From positions 1,439,501-1,503,500 of the forward strand of contig NC_059388.1 of NCBI RefSeq assembly GCF_019703515.2: 64,000 bases of DNA, written 5' to 3'. The stretch is from Myxocyprinus asiaticus. Its lineage: Eukaryota > Chordata > Actinopteri > Cypriniformes > Catostomidae. The notes beneath the pieces were generated by a model, which searched no databases, was not told where the DNA came from, and worked only from the letters and a program-made list of their open reading frames with translations. Position numbers and translations under genes: made by a program. Each line of letters opens with the position of its first letter. Positions within the stretch are counted from its first letter, which is position 1. Below, in pieces: positions 1 through 11,112 of the stretch.

Positions 1-599
1 GTGGAGGAGGAGTCAGGAAGCGTGTCATCGTTTACAAGAGAACTTGCACAGACTAGACCAAGCGCCATTCACAAACCAAAACAGTCCAAAACAATTTCAA
101 AACAATATAAAATAAAATAAAAAAATCATTTCCAAATAATAATAATAAAAAAGAAAACTATGCAAACAATGACGTGCTTCCTGCCTCCTCCTCAACGCGT
201 GACCTTACCAATGAGCTTACGTCATCCCTCTCATGAGCGTGCATCACAGAGATGTACAGAAGTGAACATTTGTAGTTAAAAAGTATATAAGTATTGTTTT
301 GTTTCTAAAAATAATCAATCGTTTGGGTTCAGAAGACCTTTATTTGTCGACTGGAGTTGTGTGGATTAGTTTGATGCACTCTAAATATGCATTTTGGACC
401 GTCAAAAAATGGAGGATATTCACTTCATATTCACTAAAGGGGCCCTAAATTCTGTTTTGATGAAGAAAGAAACTCAGATACATCTTGGATGGCCTGAGGG
501 TGAGTAAATTATCAGCAAATTTTCATTTTTGGGTGAACTATTCCTTTAAGGGATTAAGAGAAACGGTTTAACACACCTTGGTTTCTGATGGAGAACGTG
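1..599. other. AT-rich intergenic sequence with a miniature-element end
   Basis: No gene is visible. The stretch is AT-rich. At about 494-552 it contains the GGTGAGTAAAT and TTTTGGGTGAACTATTCC phrases that form one end of a very common fish miniature DNA transposon. A matching end in the other orientation lies near 8546-8592. I could not pair the ends into one element. Confidence 0.4.
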
Positions 600-775
600 A
601 CATTTACATTTATGCATTTGGCAGACGCTTTTATCCAAAGTGACTTACAGTGTACTTATTACAGGGACAATTCCCCTGGAGCAACCTGGAGTAAAGTGCC
701 TTGCTCAAGGACACCAACAACCTTCTGATTACCAGTTATGTGCTTTAGCCCACTACGCCATCACCACCCCACTGT
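600..775 (-). repeat. tRNA-derived SINE with LINE-like 3' tail
   Basis: Read on the minus strand, the unit begins with TGGCGTAGTGGGCT, which resembles an RNA polymerase III A box. It continues with the fish SINE core around CCTTGAGCAAGGCAC and ends with AAGTC.CTTTGGATAAAAGCG followed by AAATGTAAATG, a tail shared with fish LINEs (compare 25741-25800 and 21095-21148). The expected B box (GGTTCGA..) is deleted, so this copy is probably not transcribable. SINEs of this kind are non-coding and are mobilised by a partner LINE through the shared tail. Confidence 0.65.
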
Positions 776-2880
776 TTAGCCATGTACACTCAAAAGCACC
801 GTTTTTATAGGTTTTAGAAGAGTGTGCATGTTCCTATGTGCTCTAATGCACCTGGGGAAAAATTCCCGAGCCACATGTATATGGGGTAAAGAGAATGCGA
901 TTACACAGTGCATACAAATGCTGATGTAGCTTTTGTGTCTTAAGAAGCTTTCTCGCAATAAACATCTTTCTGGTGTCCATGTAAACGTGCAATAATTTGA
1001 CATCCATTTAATCTCCGCAGAAATGATTGTTTGACCCCCTGCGCAACGTCATAAACGGGCTATAATTTAACATCCATTCAATCTCCTCAGAAGTTATTAC
1101 TCCACCCCCTGCGTAACGTTATTAACAACAGCTCTATATTTTTGATGCTATGTTGTTCGAATGACAGATGTGCAACATAGTTACTATGGTTTCGGGAAAC
1201 AGTCATGACTAGCTAGTTAATTTCTCCAACAATGCATCGTACTTTAGTAGTTAAGCAGTGAGTTACGTAGTTGAACGGGAAACGCACCTCTGGACTGCAA
1301 ATGGTCCTAAAGTGCACATCTCATATTCTCTCAAATACAATTCTCGCTGACATTTGAATCATCCGAGAGATCAGACAGAGTATTAAAGGCTGTGAGGTTT
1401 GCGGGAAAGTTTCTCTGTGAAACTACATGAATATTTGATTACCTTGTGAAGTCGAAATATGATACTGGCTTTACAGGTCGTCTTGAAAGAATGTTTAGTG
1501 AAATAAATCTTTTTGGAAATGGTGCTGGATTTACAGCTGTAAGATTAAATAAATGTATCATAGACAAAAACATTTTCTATATTAATTTAAATGCACAACA
1601 TCTACCATAATTGGCTGATTTCTATGCAATTGCCTTATGCTATTAGTCATCAACACCTCATTATATTTAGCTAGCAGTTACACATACAGTACTTACAAAC
1701 ACATGATATGCATTTAAAATAATGTAAGAGACTTTGCCATTGTAAAGAACACTGTATATACTGTATTTGCATGAACTTTACATGCTAGGTTGAGTCCATA
1801 TAACTGATTCGTGACCAGCAGCAGAGATATTGCGGTCATATGACACATGTGACAGTGAACATGCTGATTCAGCACATCTCTCGATGAGCACATATTTTTC
1901 TTCTTCAAGTGATATCAGTTTAAAGAATAGTAGTACACAATGTCTTTTTCTCAACAGATCCAATGAGATAACTTGAACGCTGGCCATGGAAAATGAAACC
2001 TGAGAAACTGAAGGACTGTGCTCTGGACTGTGCATGTCACAGTGTAGAGTTTCTTTTTTCTTTTCTTTTCTTTTTTTGGTATTATTATTATTAAGATATT
2101 TTCATGGATTTTTTGCTTCAACTTTTACTTAGCTTAAAAGCTGTGACTGTAGCCATTTGCAAAAATGTATGTTTTAATGTTTAATATAACTTTATTAAAA
2201 CTTCACAGTGTTGTGACCTAACTACATGTTCGCTGTGTGTGCCAGGTCATCTCTGATAACAGTATTTAGATACTTCAGACTGTAGCTGCGTTTCCTTCCA
2301 CGTTTTTTATGCAAATTTTGGGATATCAAATAAAATCTCCAAAATGCAAGGAGGTCGCTTGAGGTGGATATTTTGTTTACTCGATAAGAAGACATGCACA
2401 TAAATTATGATGACAACACATTTACCGAAGAAAATCCTAGATGTTCATTAAAAAAGTCTCATGACTTTGCCTCAGTAGGTCATGTGAATGAATAATTTAC
2501 TCATAACAGCACTAACCAGCAGACCAATTTCATCACATAGCATCTCAAATATTGTTCTGGTCAGTGGCAGATCTTGGCATAGGCGATATAGGCAGTAGCC
2601 TAGGGCGGCAGTGTTGTCTGGGTCACCCCAACGAACCGAACCATTCGCTAAATTCATTTATATGTAGCTTTGGGAAGTTCATTTTAGTGAATCATTTTTT
2701 TTTGGATGGTTTATGTAAATGAACCAGTTCAAATAAATGATTCACCAGTACACGTGAGCCCATGCGTAGAAGTTATTGTGTCTTCTTTTTAGAAGCAAAA
2801 TATTTAAGAAACTGCAGCTGTTTATCTCCAGTGTTCAGAAAGTTTCTCAAAAAATTAATCCACTACCAATTACTAATTAC
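776..2880. other. AT-rich intergenic sequence, no gene recognised
   Basis: I see no coding region with recognisable similarity. The open frames in this stretch are short and of low complexity. The small tandem duplication at 991-1127 is listed separately. A T-rich tract is present near 2045-2080. Confidence 0.5.
991..1127. repeat. Tandem duplication, two units of about 67-70 bp
   Basis: The block at 991-1060, which contains CATCCATTTAATCTCC and CCCCCTGCGCAACGT, is followed directly by a diverged second copy at 1061-1127 with CATCCATTCAATCTCC and CCCCCTGCGTAACGT. The substitutions and small gaps point to an old duplication. No function is apparent. Confidence 0.6.
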
Positions 2881-3408
2881 TAGGTCTGTAAATCAATACA
2901 TTTTTAATTAATCGCAAAGTTATCTGTGATTAATCATGATAACATACATTAAAACAAACATAAAATGTAACCATAAATATACTGTATACTTTGTCTCTAA
3001 GAACTTGCAAGAAATTGGTTAGTCATCATTTATGTTAATTATTTTAATATGTACATGTTAAAATGTTCAGTTTTTTTCCAGATAGAGTTAAATTAGACAC
3101 ATTTTTACAGGTATAAATATTTAAGACAAGTACAGTATATACATGCCATAAAATCAGAGGACATGGTGTAATTAAAAGTTGGGCAAAATCTTCTACTGTT
3201 TCCAGTGGACTTTTTTTAATAATAGGATTAAATGGGCAGATTAAATTAATATCAAGCTTTATTGGCAAGATAATCTTGAGTGTACATTGCCAATGCATTA
3301 TTACACACTTTACATACAGATACAAACCAAATTAAATGCTGAAGTTTAATTTGCTGAAGTTATAAATCTCAAAACTATTATTTTCTCTGGCTGCTGTTCA
3401 GTCTCTAC

Positions 3409-4483
3409 TCAAATCAAATCAAATCAAATCACTTTTAATGTCACACAGCCATATACACAAGTGCAATGGTGTGTGAAATTATTGGATGCAGTTCCGATCA
3501 ACATAGCAGTCGTGACAGTGATGAGACATATACCAATTTACAATAAACATCAGATTAACACAACACAATTTAAAATCTAATATACACAGAATTACACACA
3601 ACACAATATACAAATAATAACATACACTGTACAGTATACAATACACACAATATAGATACACATTATTCAATAAAAAAAGTATATATAGTATATATAGAAT
3701 GTACAGTAGGTTATATTGTACTGTATTGACATTCAGGCTGTCGGTTGATAGTAAGTTGTTAAGAGAGAATATAATATAATAATAATATAATTTATGACAG
3801 TCCGGTGTGAGATAAAAGAGTAATAAAGTGCAGTGCTGATGTATTTTGATCGTGGGAGATCAAGAGTTCAAAAGTCTGATTGCTTGGGGGAAGAAGCTGT
3901 CATGAAGTCGGCTGGTGCGGGTCCTGATGCTGCGATACCGCCTGCCTGATGGTAGCAGTGAGAACAGCCCATGGCTCGGGTGGCTGGAGTCTCTGATGAT
4001 CCTCTGAGCTTTTTTCACACACCGCCTGGTATATATGTCCTGGAGGGAGGGAAGCTCACCTCCGATGATGTGTCTGGCAGTTTGCACCACCCTTTGCAGT
4101 GCTTTGCGGTTGTGGGCTGTGCTATTGCCGTACCAGGCGGAGATGCAGCCAGTCAGGATGCTCTCTACAGTGCTGGTGTAGAACCGTGTGAGGATGTGGT
4201 GGTTCATTCCAAATTTCCTCAGCCGTCTCAGGAAGAAGAGGCACTGATGAGCCTTCTTCACAATGGCCTCAGTGTGGACGGACCATGTGAGTTCCTCAGT
4301 GATGTGGACACCCAGGAACTTGAAGCTGCTGACTCTCTCCACTGGTGCTCCATTGATGGTGATGGGACTGTGTTCTCTGTCTTTTCTTCTGAAGTCCACC
4401 ACAAGCTCCTTTGTCTTACTGACGTTGAGGGAGAGGTTGTGCTCCTGACACCAGTGTGTCAGAGTGTGCATCTCCTCGCGCAC
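3409..4483 (-). mobile_element. L2/CR1-type LINE, 5'-truncated 3' end
   Basis: This is a non-LTR retrotransposon on the minus strand. It contains the last part of the reverse transcriptase ORF, a 3'UTR, and a terminal pentamer array visible on the plus strand as repeated AAATC at 3409-3432. A simple-sequence 3' end preceded by CACTTGTGTATATGGCTG is typical of fish L2-type elements. Similarity stops at about 4483, in the middle of the reverse transcriptase, which is the 5' truncation normal for target-primed insertions. I found no flanking target duplication. Confidence 0.75.
3860..4483 (-). pseudogene. LINE reverse transcriptase, C-terminal fragment
   Basis: An open frame of 207 residues encodes the part of a non-LTR reverse transcriptase downstream of the catalytic YADD. 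Early in the frame is the SKTKELVVDFRR segment, then FKFLGVHI, the thumb region with FLRRLRKFG, ESILTGCISAWYGN, ALQRVVQTA, and the conserved end SLLPSGRRYRSIRTRTSR and FFPQAIRLLN. These motifs are characteristic of the L2/CR1 group in fish. The palm domain and the endonuclease are missing, so no activity is expected. The frame is uninterrupted, which suggests a fairly recent insertion. Confidence 0.8.
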
Positions 4484-4816
4484 ATGCTAGGTCTCTCTCG
4501 CCCAGTTTAGCTTTTGACACTGGTTCAGATGACATGAGTGAAAATTTTTTGGCTGATATGAAGGCATACGGCAGCTTGCCCGTATCTCTCCCATGCCTGG
4601 CTCACCACTTGCGGGTGAAGTCTCCATGCTCTGCACAGTAAATCCGCTCCTGTGTTTATTATGCCCCGGTCAAGTGTCACACGTAATGAATAAGTGTGCA
4701 CTGCTCCACATAATCTGTTTCTGTGCAAGGATATGCACTCAAGTTGAGTCAACTATAAACAGTCAACTATTAATCACTGAAATTAATGCGTTAAATTTCC
4801 TAGCCCTACTTATTAC

Positions 4817-5253
4817 TGTCATGTGTATTCTGTTGATTCATGTCTTTTATTTTGAAATGTTTAGTTCCTGTTTCCCTTGTCATGTGATTCCTGTTTTCCC
4901 TCCATGTTCATGTGTCATATTTTCATTGGCTTATTGTTTAATTAGCTTGTTATCAGTTCTGTTTGTTCATTGGTTTATGTTCCCCCGTGTCCATGTATTT
5001 AAGCCTCATGTTTTCCATTGTGTAGTTGTCAAGTATTGGATGTGAATGTGTATGTTTAAAGTCAAGCCATGTTTGTAGTCAAGCCATAGTCAAGTCAAGT
5101 CAAGTCAAGTCTAGTCTAGTTTAGTCCATGTTCATGTTTTGTTTTGTAGTTAGGGTTATTGGTTATCATGTTTATAAATAAACTGCACTTGGGTTCTTCA
5201 TCTTCACGTCATCTTTGTCATTGTCATCATTGCCAGTTCCAGCATACGTTACA
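4817..5253 (+). repeat. 5' LTR
   Basis: This LTR is 437 bp, starting TGTCATGTG and ending GTTACA. It contains GTATTTAAGCCTC, a plausible TATA-type promoter, a short run of CAAGT pentamers, and an AATAAA-like signal in TTTATAAATAAACTG near its end. It carries one extra short segment (a TGTTTGTAGTCAAGCCA-like duplication) that the right LTR lacks. Confidence 0.9.
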
Positions 5254-5270
5254 GAATACTTCACCCAACC

Positions 5271-6398
5271 ATGAACCCAGCAGTTCGGCTTCTGCGCCTA
5301 CGTCAGGGGAATCGTCCCCTGGAGGACTATGTGGAGGACTTTTGTGATCTGGCTTTCCATGTGGACTTTAATGAGGTTGCCCTCAAAGACTGTTTTAGAT
5401 TTGGACTGAATGAGTCCATTTCTTTTTTGATGCCTGGCAGTCACAGTTCCCTCAGCCTGGCTCAATATATCAACCTCGCCCTATGGTTCATTGGTTCACC
5501 GTTCACTGTGGGGGAGGCGGATGCCGAGCCAGAGTTCCACATCATGGCCGCCGCCGAGCCAGAGTTCCACATCATGGCCGCCGCCGAGCCAGAGTTCCAC
5601 GTCATGGCCGCCGCCGAGCCAGAGTTCCACGTCATGGCCGCCGCCGAGCCAGAGTTCCACGTCACAGCAACGCCTCAGCCTGCTCCATGCCACGTCACCG
5701 CAACGCCTCAGCCTGCTCCATGCCACGTCACAGCCACACCTGAGCAGTGGGACCTGGAGATGGTTCCCACCCTTATACCCACCCTTAGTTCTCCTGAGCA
5801 GGCAAGGGGAACTGTTGGCCCTCCGATCCCGCCTGGACCCTCCGAGCCCTGGACTTCGCCTTGGCCTGTCGGTCCCTCGACATTGCCTCAGCTCGGTGTT
5901 CCCTCGGCTCCACTACGGTCCTTCAGCCTGTCGGCTGTGCCAGGGTCCCTCATCCCTCCGGCTCCTCCTTGGTCTGTCGGTCAACTGGCTCCGCTTTGGC
6001 TCTCCGATCCTCTGGCTGCGCCTCGTCCCTCCGATCTGTCAGCTTCACCGGGGACCTCCTTCCCTACGGCTCCACCTTGGTCCTCAGTCCCACCGGCTCC
6101 ACCTCAGTCTTCCGATCCCTCAGCACCGCCTTGGTCCTCCCTGCCATCGGCTCCACCCTGGCCCTTCGAGTCTTCGGCTACTCTCCGGGCACCATGTTCC
6201 ATGGCTCCGCCCCTCGAGCCTCTCGTGGCTTCACCCCCCACGGACTTTGCCCTGGTCCCATGCCCCTCGCCCTTTCTCGCCACGCCACGCCCCACGCCTC
6301 AAGACACCCCCCCCCCCTGCTCCCTACAGTACTTTGAATTTTTTGTCATGTTTTACGTGTTTTGTTTATGTGTTGGGGTGTCGGGAGCCACCCCTTAG
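5271..6398 (+). CDS. gag-like protein of a non-autonomous LTR element
   Basis: This ORF of 375 residues is the only ORF of the element. It starts 18 bases after the 5' LTR and ends 12 bases before the 3' LTR. Residues 1 to about 82 resemble the Ty3/gypsy-type retrotransposon gag (capsid) domain common in fish, with RPLEDYVEDF, a FRFGLNE segment and YINLALWFIGSPFTVGE. From about residue 85 comes a run of five 10-residue units (AEPEFHIMAA-like), then HVTATPQPAPC units, and then a long Pro/Ser/Ala-rich tail. No zinc knuckle, protease or polymerase motif is seen. The first in-frame ATG after the LTR is taken as the start. A structural role in particle assembly is inferred. It could also be a deleted gag that survives by parasitising a relative. 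Confidence 0.75.
   Translation: MNPAVRLLRLRQGNRPLEDYVEDFCDLAFHVDFNEVALKDCFRFGLNESISFLMPGSHSSLSLAQYINLALWFIGSPFTVGEADAEPEFHIMAAAEPEFHIMAAAEPEFHVMAAAEPEFHVMAAAEPEFHVTATPQPAPCHVTATPQPAPCHVTATPEQWDLEMVPTLIPTLSSPEQARGTVGPPIPPGPSEPWTSPWPVGPSTLPQLGVPSAPLRSFSLSAVPGSLIPPAPPWSVGQLAPLWLSDPLAAPRPSDLSASPGTSFPTAPPWSSVPPAPPQSSDPSAPPWSSLPSAPPWPFESSATLRAPCSMAPPLEPLVASPPTDFALVPCPSPFLATPRPTPQDTPPPCSLQYFEFFVMFYVFCLCVGVSGATP
5523..5738 (+). repeat. In-frame coding tandem repeats (five of 30 bp, then two of 33 bp)
   Basis: Units at 5523, 5553, 5583, 5613 and 5643 share GCCGAGCCAGAGTTCCAC and encode AEPEFH(I/V)MAA. The fifth runs into two 33-bp units encoding roughly PQPAPCHVTAT. The unit lengths are multiples of three, so copy-number change keeps the frame open. 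Arrays like this expand by replication slippage or unequal exchange. Confidence 0.9.
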
Positions 6399-6409
6399 TG
6401 GGGGGGATA

Positions 6410-6827
6410 TGTCATGTGTATTCTGTTGATTCATGTCTTTTATTTTGAAATGTTTAGTTCCTGTTTCCCTTGTCATGTGATTCCTGTTTTCCCTCCATGT
6501 TCATGTGTCACGTTTTCATTGGTTTATTGTTTAATTAGCTTGTTATCAGTTCTGTTTGTTCATTGGTTTGTTCCCCCATGTCCATGTATTTAAGCCTCAT
6601 GTTTTCCATTGTGTAGTTGTCAAGTATTGGATGTGAATGTGTATGTTTAAAGTCAAGCCATAGTCAAGTCAAGTCAAGTCAAGTCTAGTCTAGTTTAGTC
6701 CATGTTCATGTTTTGTTTTGTAGTCAGGGTTATTGGTTATCATGTTTATAAATAAATTGCACTTGGGTTCTTCATCTTCACGTCATCTTCGTCATTGTCA
6801 TCATTGCCAGTTCCAGCATACGTTACA
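6410..6827 (+). repeat. 3' LTR
   Basis: This LTR is 418 bp and is colinear with the 5' LTR. It differs by a short deletion around the CAAGCCA repeat and by isolated substitutions. It is preceded by the purine tract AGTGGGGGGGATA and followed by the ATTAC target duplication. Confidence 0.9.
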
Positions 6828-6839
6828 ATTACTTACAAC

Positions 6840-7215
6840 TGCAATTATCTAAAATTGTAAACACTACACTACACATTACTTCATGGAAAAAGTAATCACA
6901 TTACTCATTACTTCATGGAAAAAGTACACTTACAATCACAAAAATACAGTCAAAAATATAATCACATAAAAAGTCATTTTTCACAGATGTAAATATGAAC
7001 AAAACTTATGTTTTAAATGTATTCTACAAAAATTATACTATTTTCGAAATGTGTAACCCAAGTAATGTAATTTAAAGTAATTACCTTAATTGAATGTCAG
7101 CAACTGTATTCTGATTAAACGGATTTAAAATGTAACGCTTTACACTACCCTTTGACCAAAAATGTAATTAGATAACTGTAACTAATAACTTTGTAATCAA
7201 ATTATACCCAAAACT
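6840..7215 (-). repeat. hAT-like miniature element, family X, copy 1
   Basis: Read on the minus strand this stretch contains CAATTAAGGTAATTACTTT, then ACTTGGGTTACACAT, GTAGAATACATTTAAAACAT and TTTTGTTCATAT. The same ordered blocks recur on the plus strand at 45058-45480 and 60590-61025, so these are three diverged copies of one non-coding family. The TAATCAGATTAC-type ends resemble hAT miniature elements. No coding capacity is visible. Confidence 0.55.
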
Positions 7216-9013
7216 GTTTATCACTATGTTGTTATAAGACATCTTGACATCAAAACATTAGGTTTGTCTGAGCATTTTGTCTGCATGCACAGCAAGTAAT
7301 TTATTGGACAAAAGAGCCACAGTGTCTTATGACATATTAAAAAAATGTGTGCGAAAAATCGGAAGATCGCAAAAACAATTTGTGAATAAAGCTGTTTCAT
7401 TCCTTTAGGGACACAAAAGGCACTAATTTCATGGAATGACCCTAACGTGATGAAATCATGTGACAATCTAGCACACTACTATTTGAAACATTTGTAGGTC
7501 TGTGGCTACAATTTCAATTTTGTGCCAATTTTCACAAAAGTGATGATTTTGTTCTCTTAAATACATGGAATGGAAATGCTTCTTTATTTGCAAATTGTTT
7601 TTGTAATATTCTAATGTTTTGCATTTTTTAATTCATAACTTGAATCATGTTACAATCAATTAAACAACATGACTTGTGACAATCAATCAATCAATCAATC
7701 AGTGGCATGAAAGTGTTGCCAGGTAACATTAGGTTGGGGGGTAGCCCATTCATAAGGGTTTTGGTTTCACAAAGATCAGCTCACTGATTTCCATTTGAAC
7801 AATAGCGCAATGGAAGAGCTCTCAATAATTGAGCAGACTGGTGGCATTACGCAAAGGGCCCTATGAGTGGGCTGCCAGAGGGGAGGGTAGTGGAGCGAAG
7901 AGAGCCTGATCCAATGTGTGGGAAGAAGGACTGTGAAAAGATTTCCAATAGAAGTGTGCAAAATGTTCTCTATAGATATGTCACAAGGGTCATTATGGCT
8001 TTAAAGCTGGGATTTAACAAGGAAAGAACTCTGTAAACATGCTCCTGCCCCTCCTCCCTTAGGCTCTCTTTGCTCCACTACCCTCCCCTCCAAAAGATGC
8101 TGTATTTTTATTCTAGTCTACAATTACTAGCAGAATGCCTTTGGTAAAGAGCATGGTGGCTTTTAGTTGCACAGAATGGCAAGTCATTGTGTTTGTGTTA
8201 GGTTGTGTGTGTATGTGAGTGTGTGTGTACATTTTCTCCCCTGTAGGTGTGCAGGGCCTAGTTTCAGCATGCTATGGCTGAATCACTAGCTCTTCAGTGT
8301 CTCTCCTCTTCTCTGCCTACCTCTCGTCTCCTTTATGCTCTTGCATTTTTTATTCTCTCTCGCTCTCTCTCTTACACGTCTCTTCAGGTCTGTATAGTTT
8401 TCACTGCCTCTCTCCTCCCACGCAAACCTCACAAGCACCGAGCTGCAGGCTCTGCGAAACTGTCCTGATACAGACACACCAGACTGCTTCTGAATGCACA
8501 AAATTGCACAAAAGCCTGTGCAAGCCCCCTATTTTTGCTAATCAGGATTTAAAGGGATAGTTCACCCAAAAATGAAAATTCTATCATCATACACTCAAAC
8601 GAGCTTGCAGTTCGCTGCAAATGTTTGCCAGAAGTTTGCAGCTCTCACTGGTAGTGGTGAACCTGCAGCAAACCTTTGGCAACAATGAAGAGTTTGCCGC
8701 AAATTTGCTGGAACTCCCAATTTTTGTAAGGGTAATTTTACATGTTGTGTTCATGGACGAAATGTTCCCACACAATGCTCTTTGTAGCTTCACACTTCAT
8801 ATTTCCTAATCCTTAAGACTGAGAAGGACAGTGGTTTACAGGTTAAATAGTGCTGTGGGATTGCAAATTTAAGTGTCACTATAAGAACAGGTGGTCTACT
8901 GTCTTTCATATAACATCACATGAAAAACTAAAGTGATGCACATTGTGTTTGGCTTTCAAGGTATTTGAAATACAAGGTATAATTCAATACATTTAATAAA
9001 AGTTACTTTCATA
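7216..9013. other. Intergenic sequence with repeat fragments, no gene recognised
   Basis: No gene is recognisable. Contents seen: an AATC tetramer run near 7682-7700, TG-rich sequence near 8200-8230, CT-rich sequence near 8290-8370, and a miniature-element end (GGGATAGTTCACCCAAAAATG) near 8551-8575. A TTTGC-rich stretch at about 8600-8720 has the look of a dispersed repeat. Confidence 0.45.
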
Positions 9014-9096
9014 GTTCCCTATCTGTCACTCACGGTGATTGGTTCCTGGGCTCGCGGCGCCACTCAAAGCCCCGCCCCGTTCCTTTCTTCCCGGAA

Positions 9097-9960
9097 GTGC
9101 ATGAAGAGCTGACAAGGTCGCAGGAGGCACTTTTTACTGCCCGGTCCCGATCTTTTCAGGTTCCCCGCTCTCACTACCCTCGATGGTGGGGCGGCCAAGG
9201 GTTATTCGGCAATCCCCCGGTGGATAAAGGTGCTCGCGGTGCACCTATGCCCGCAGAGCGCCGCCACCTGGCGCGGGTGCCCAAAGCCCCCGTCCAAGGC
9301 CTGTAGGTTTACATCGTCTCTGACGGTCAAAGCCTACGGTGCCGCTGGACAAGCCGCCTCCGCCCTGCACGCCATGGCTCTTCTGCAAGTCCGCCAAGGC
9401 GCTAAAGGAACTGCACAAGGGTAGTTCCGCCCCGGGATTGATGCAGGAACTGCGCTCGGCGACCGACCTCGCTCTCCGAGCGACGGAGGTCACGGTGCGG
9501 TCTCTCGGGCGGACGATGGCCACACTAGTGGTCCAGGAGCGCCACCTTTGGCTCAACCTGGTCGAGATGGGTGAGGCCGACAGGACACGATTCCTTGCTG
9601 CCCCCATTTCCCAGGCGGGCCTATTCGGTGACACCGTCAAGGACTTTGCCCAGCAGTTCTCGATGGTAGAGCAGTAGATGGATGCTAGCCGGCTTATCCT
9701 GCCCCGGCGCGGCTCAAGATCCCGCACCCCATCTACTCATCGCCGAGGGTGTCCCCCTGCGGTGACTGCACCGGCTCCGCCGCAGCCCGCCCCTTCGGCC
9801 TGGCCCCGGCGTGGAGCCCACCGCAGGAAGCAGACGCCACCCGTCTCACGGCCACCCAGAACCCGTGAAAGGCTTCAAAGCGACCTTGAGACGGGCGACC
9901 CAGGGACAACGAAACCCGCTGCTCTGGAGCTGGTAAGCAGATCTTCATCTTTTTGTTACC
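9097..9960 (+). pseudogene. DIRS gag, broken (copy A)
   Basis: Three reading frames together encode a DIRS gag-like protein. Recognisable pieces are KACRFTSSLTVKAYGAAGQ with ASALHAMALLQV, AKALKELHKGSSAPGLMQEL, VVQERHLWLNLVEMGEADRTRF and GLFGDTVKDFAQQFS, all with counterparts in copies D and F. The frame changes near 9400. A TAG stop at 9675-9677 interrupts the last frame just before a basic, Pro/Arg-rich tail. The N-terminal Cys/His motif seen in copies D, E and F has been deleted. A nucleic-acid-binding particle protein is the family expectation. Confidence 0.7.
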
Positions 9961-10341
9961 TTTTGCATTTAATTGCGCTGCATGCCCAAATGGCTGCAGT
10001 ACTCAAGAGCTCAGCAAGAGTGGTTTCCTTGTTCCCTGGGTCACATATCCGGTGTGTACGGCTGGCATCACAACCACCATCCACCACTCCATTTGGCAGG
10101 TTGGCACTCCAGCGGCGGTCTCCCGCCCTGAGTGCCCAGCTGTGGCACAAATCCGCCCCCGATGTGACGGTCTCCACGGGTCACGAGGACAGGCCTCTTC
10201 CTCCCCCGTCCCAGGCTGTTCTGGGGGTGGTCACAAGGAGCCAGGTAAGTGCTTCGATGTCCTCGGACTCAGCACGGCCACGATGTGGTGTGGCACCTCG
10301 TGCTTCGCCCTGCCGCGAGGCCCCACCTGCCGGTACATCCG

Positions 10342-11112
10342 ATGACGTTGTCACTTTGGTCCCCCTTGCGCGGAACTTGGACGCATGGCTTGCGCTTTCC
10401 AGTCCGTCACGAGGGCTGGTCCGGACCGTCCGACTCGGCTGCACGATTCACTTCGCCGGGCATCCGCCCAGGTCCAGCGGTGTCCACTTCCCCTTGGTGA
10501 AAGACAGAAACGCTGCTACCTTGCGCGGAGATTGCTACCCTCCTACGGAAGGACGCGATAGAACCTGTCCCTCCAGCCGAGATGAAGAAGGGGTTTTACA
10601 GCCCCTACTTCATTGTACCGAAAAAAGGCGGTGGGTTGCGGCCAATCTTGGACCTGCGAGTACTGAACCGGGCCTTACACAGACTCCCATTCAAGATGCT
10701 GACGCAAAGACGCATTCTAGCGAGTGTCCGGCATCAAGATTGGTTCGCGGCGGTAGACCCGAAGGATGCGTACTTTCACGTCTCGATCCTTCCTCGACAC
10801 AGACCCTTCCTGCGGTTCGCGTTCGAGGGTCAGGCGTATCAGTACAAAGTCCTCCCTTTCGGCCTGTCCCTGTCTCCTCGCATCTTTATGAAGATCGCAG
10901 AGGCTGCCCTTGCCCCGTTAAGGGAGGTGGGCATTCGCATTCTCAACTATCTCGATGACTGGCTAATCTTAGCTCACTCTCGAGAAGTGTTATGCGCACA
11001 CAGGGACCTGGTGCTCTCACACCTCAGCCGACTAGGGCTTCGGGTCAGCTGGGAAAAGAGCAAGCTCCTCCCGGTTCAGAGCATCTCTTTTCTTGGTTTC
11101 TCGTCTCCTTGA
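10342..11112 (+). pseudogene. DIRS reverse transcriptase (copy A)
   Basis: This is the RT of the DIRS pol, making cDNA from the element RNA. The upstream linker (LDAWLALSSPSRGLVRTVRLG) is in one frame. A two-base loss near 10530, judged against copy B, shifts the frame. The core from 10582 is then open, with EMKKGFYSPYFIVPKKGGG and LRPILDLRVLNRAL, motif A as VDPKDAYFHV, KVLPFGLSLSPR, and the catalytic YLDDW at 10948-10962. All three catalytic aspartates appear present. Similarity is lost at about 11100, just after SISFLGF, where a deletion shifts the frame into RNase H. Confidence 0.85.

Larger units (their letters stand above)
2881..4808. mobile_element. hAT-like element remnant interrupted by a LINE
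   Basis: The left end reads TAGGTCTGTAAATCAATAC with TTAATTAATCGC further in. The right end, read inward on the opposite strand from 4808, starts TAGGGCTAGGAAATTTAACG with a TTAATCACTG-like continuation. Both resemble the TAGGGCTGTCAAT terminal repeat of a common fish hAT-like element whose interior is rich in TTAATCGC motifs. No transposase is visible and the middle is occupied by a LINE fragment. The pairing of the ends is an inference from two short imperfect repeats. Confidence 0.35.
4817..6827 (+). mobile_element. Compact LTR retrotransposon with 5-bp target duplication
   Basis: Two direct long terminal repeats (4817-5253 and 6410-6827) begin TGTCATGTG and end CGTTACA, the TG..CA rule of LTR elements. 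Both sides are flanked by ATTAC (4812-4816 and 6828-6832), a 5-bp target-site duplication. The internal region is only about 1.16 kb and holds one gag-like ORF. A G-rich polypurine tract ends just before the right LTR. No protease, reverse transcriptase, RNase H or integrase is present, so the element must rely on enzymes supplied in trans. The LTRs are close to identical apart from a 17-bp indel and scattered substitutions, so insertion appears recent. Confidence 0.9.

Noticed and set aside
5462..6429. Long open frames in other frames and strands across the LTR-element ORF, up to 312 codons
   Set aside because: They are caused by the repeat units and the C-rich, stop-poor composition. Only the frame with the gag-like N-terminus has family similarity.
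10530..10958. Last part of the 426-codon frame starting at 9678
   Set aside because: After the two-base loss near 10530 the frame no longer matches pol; the RT motifs are in the next frame.
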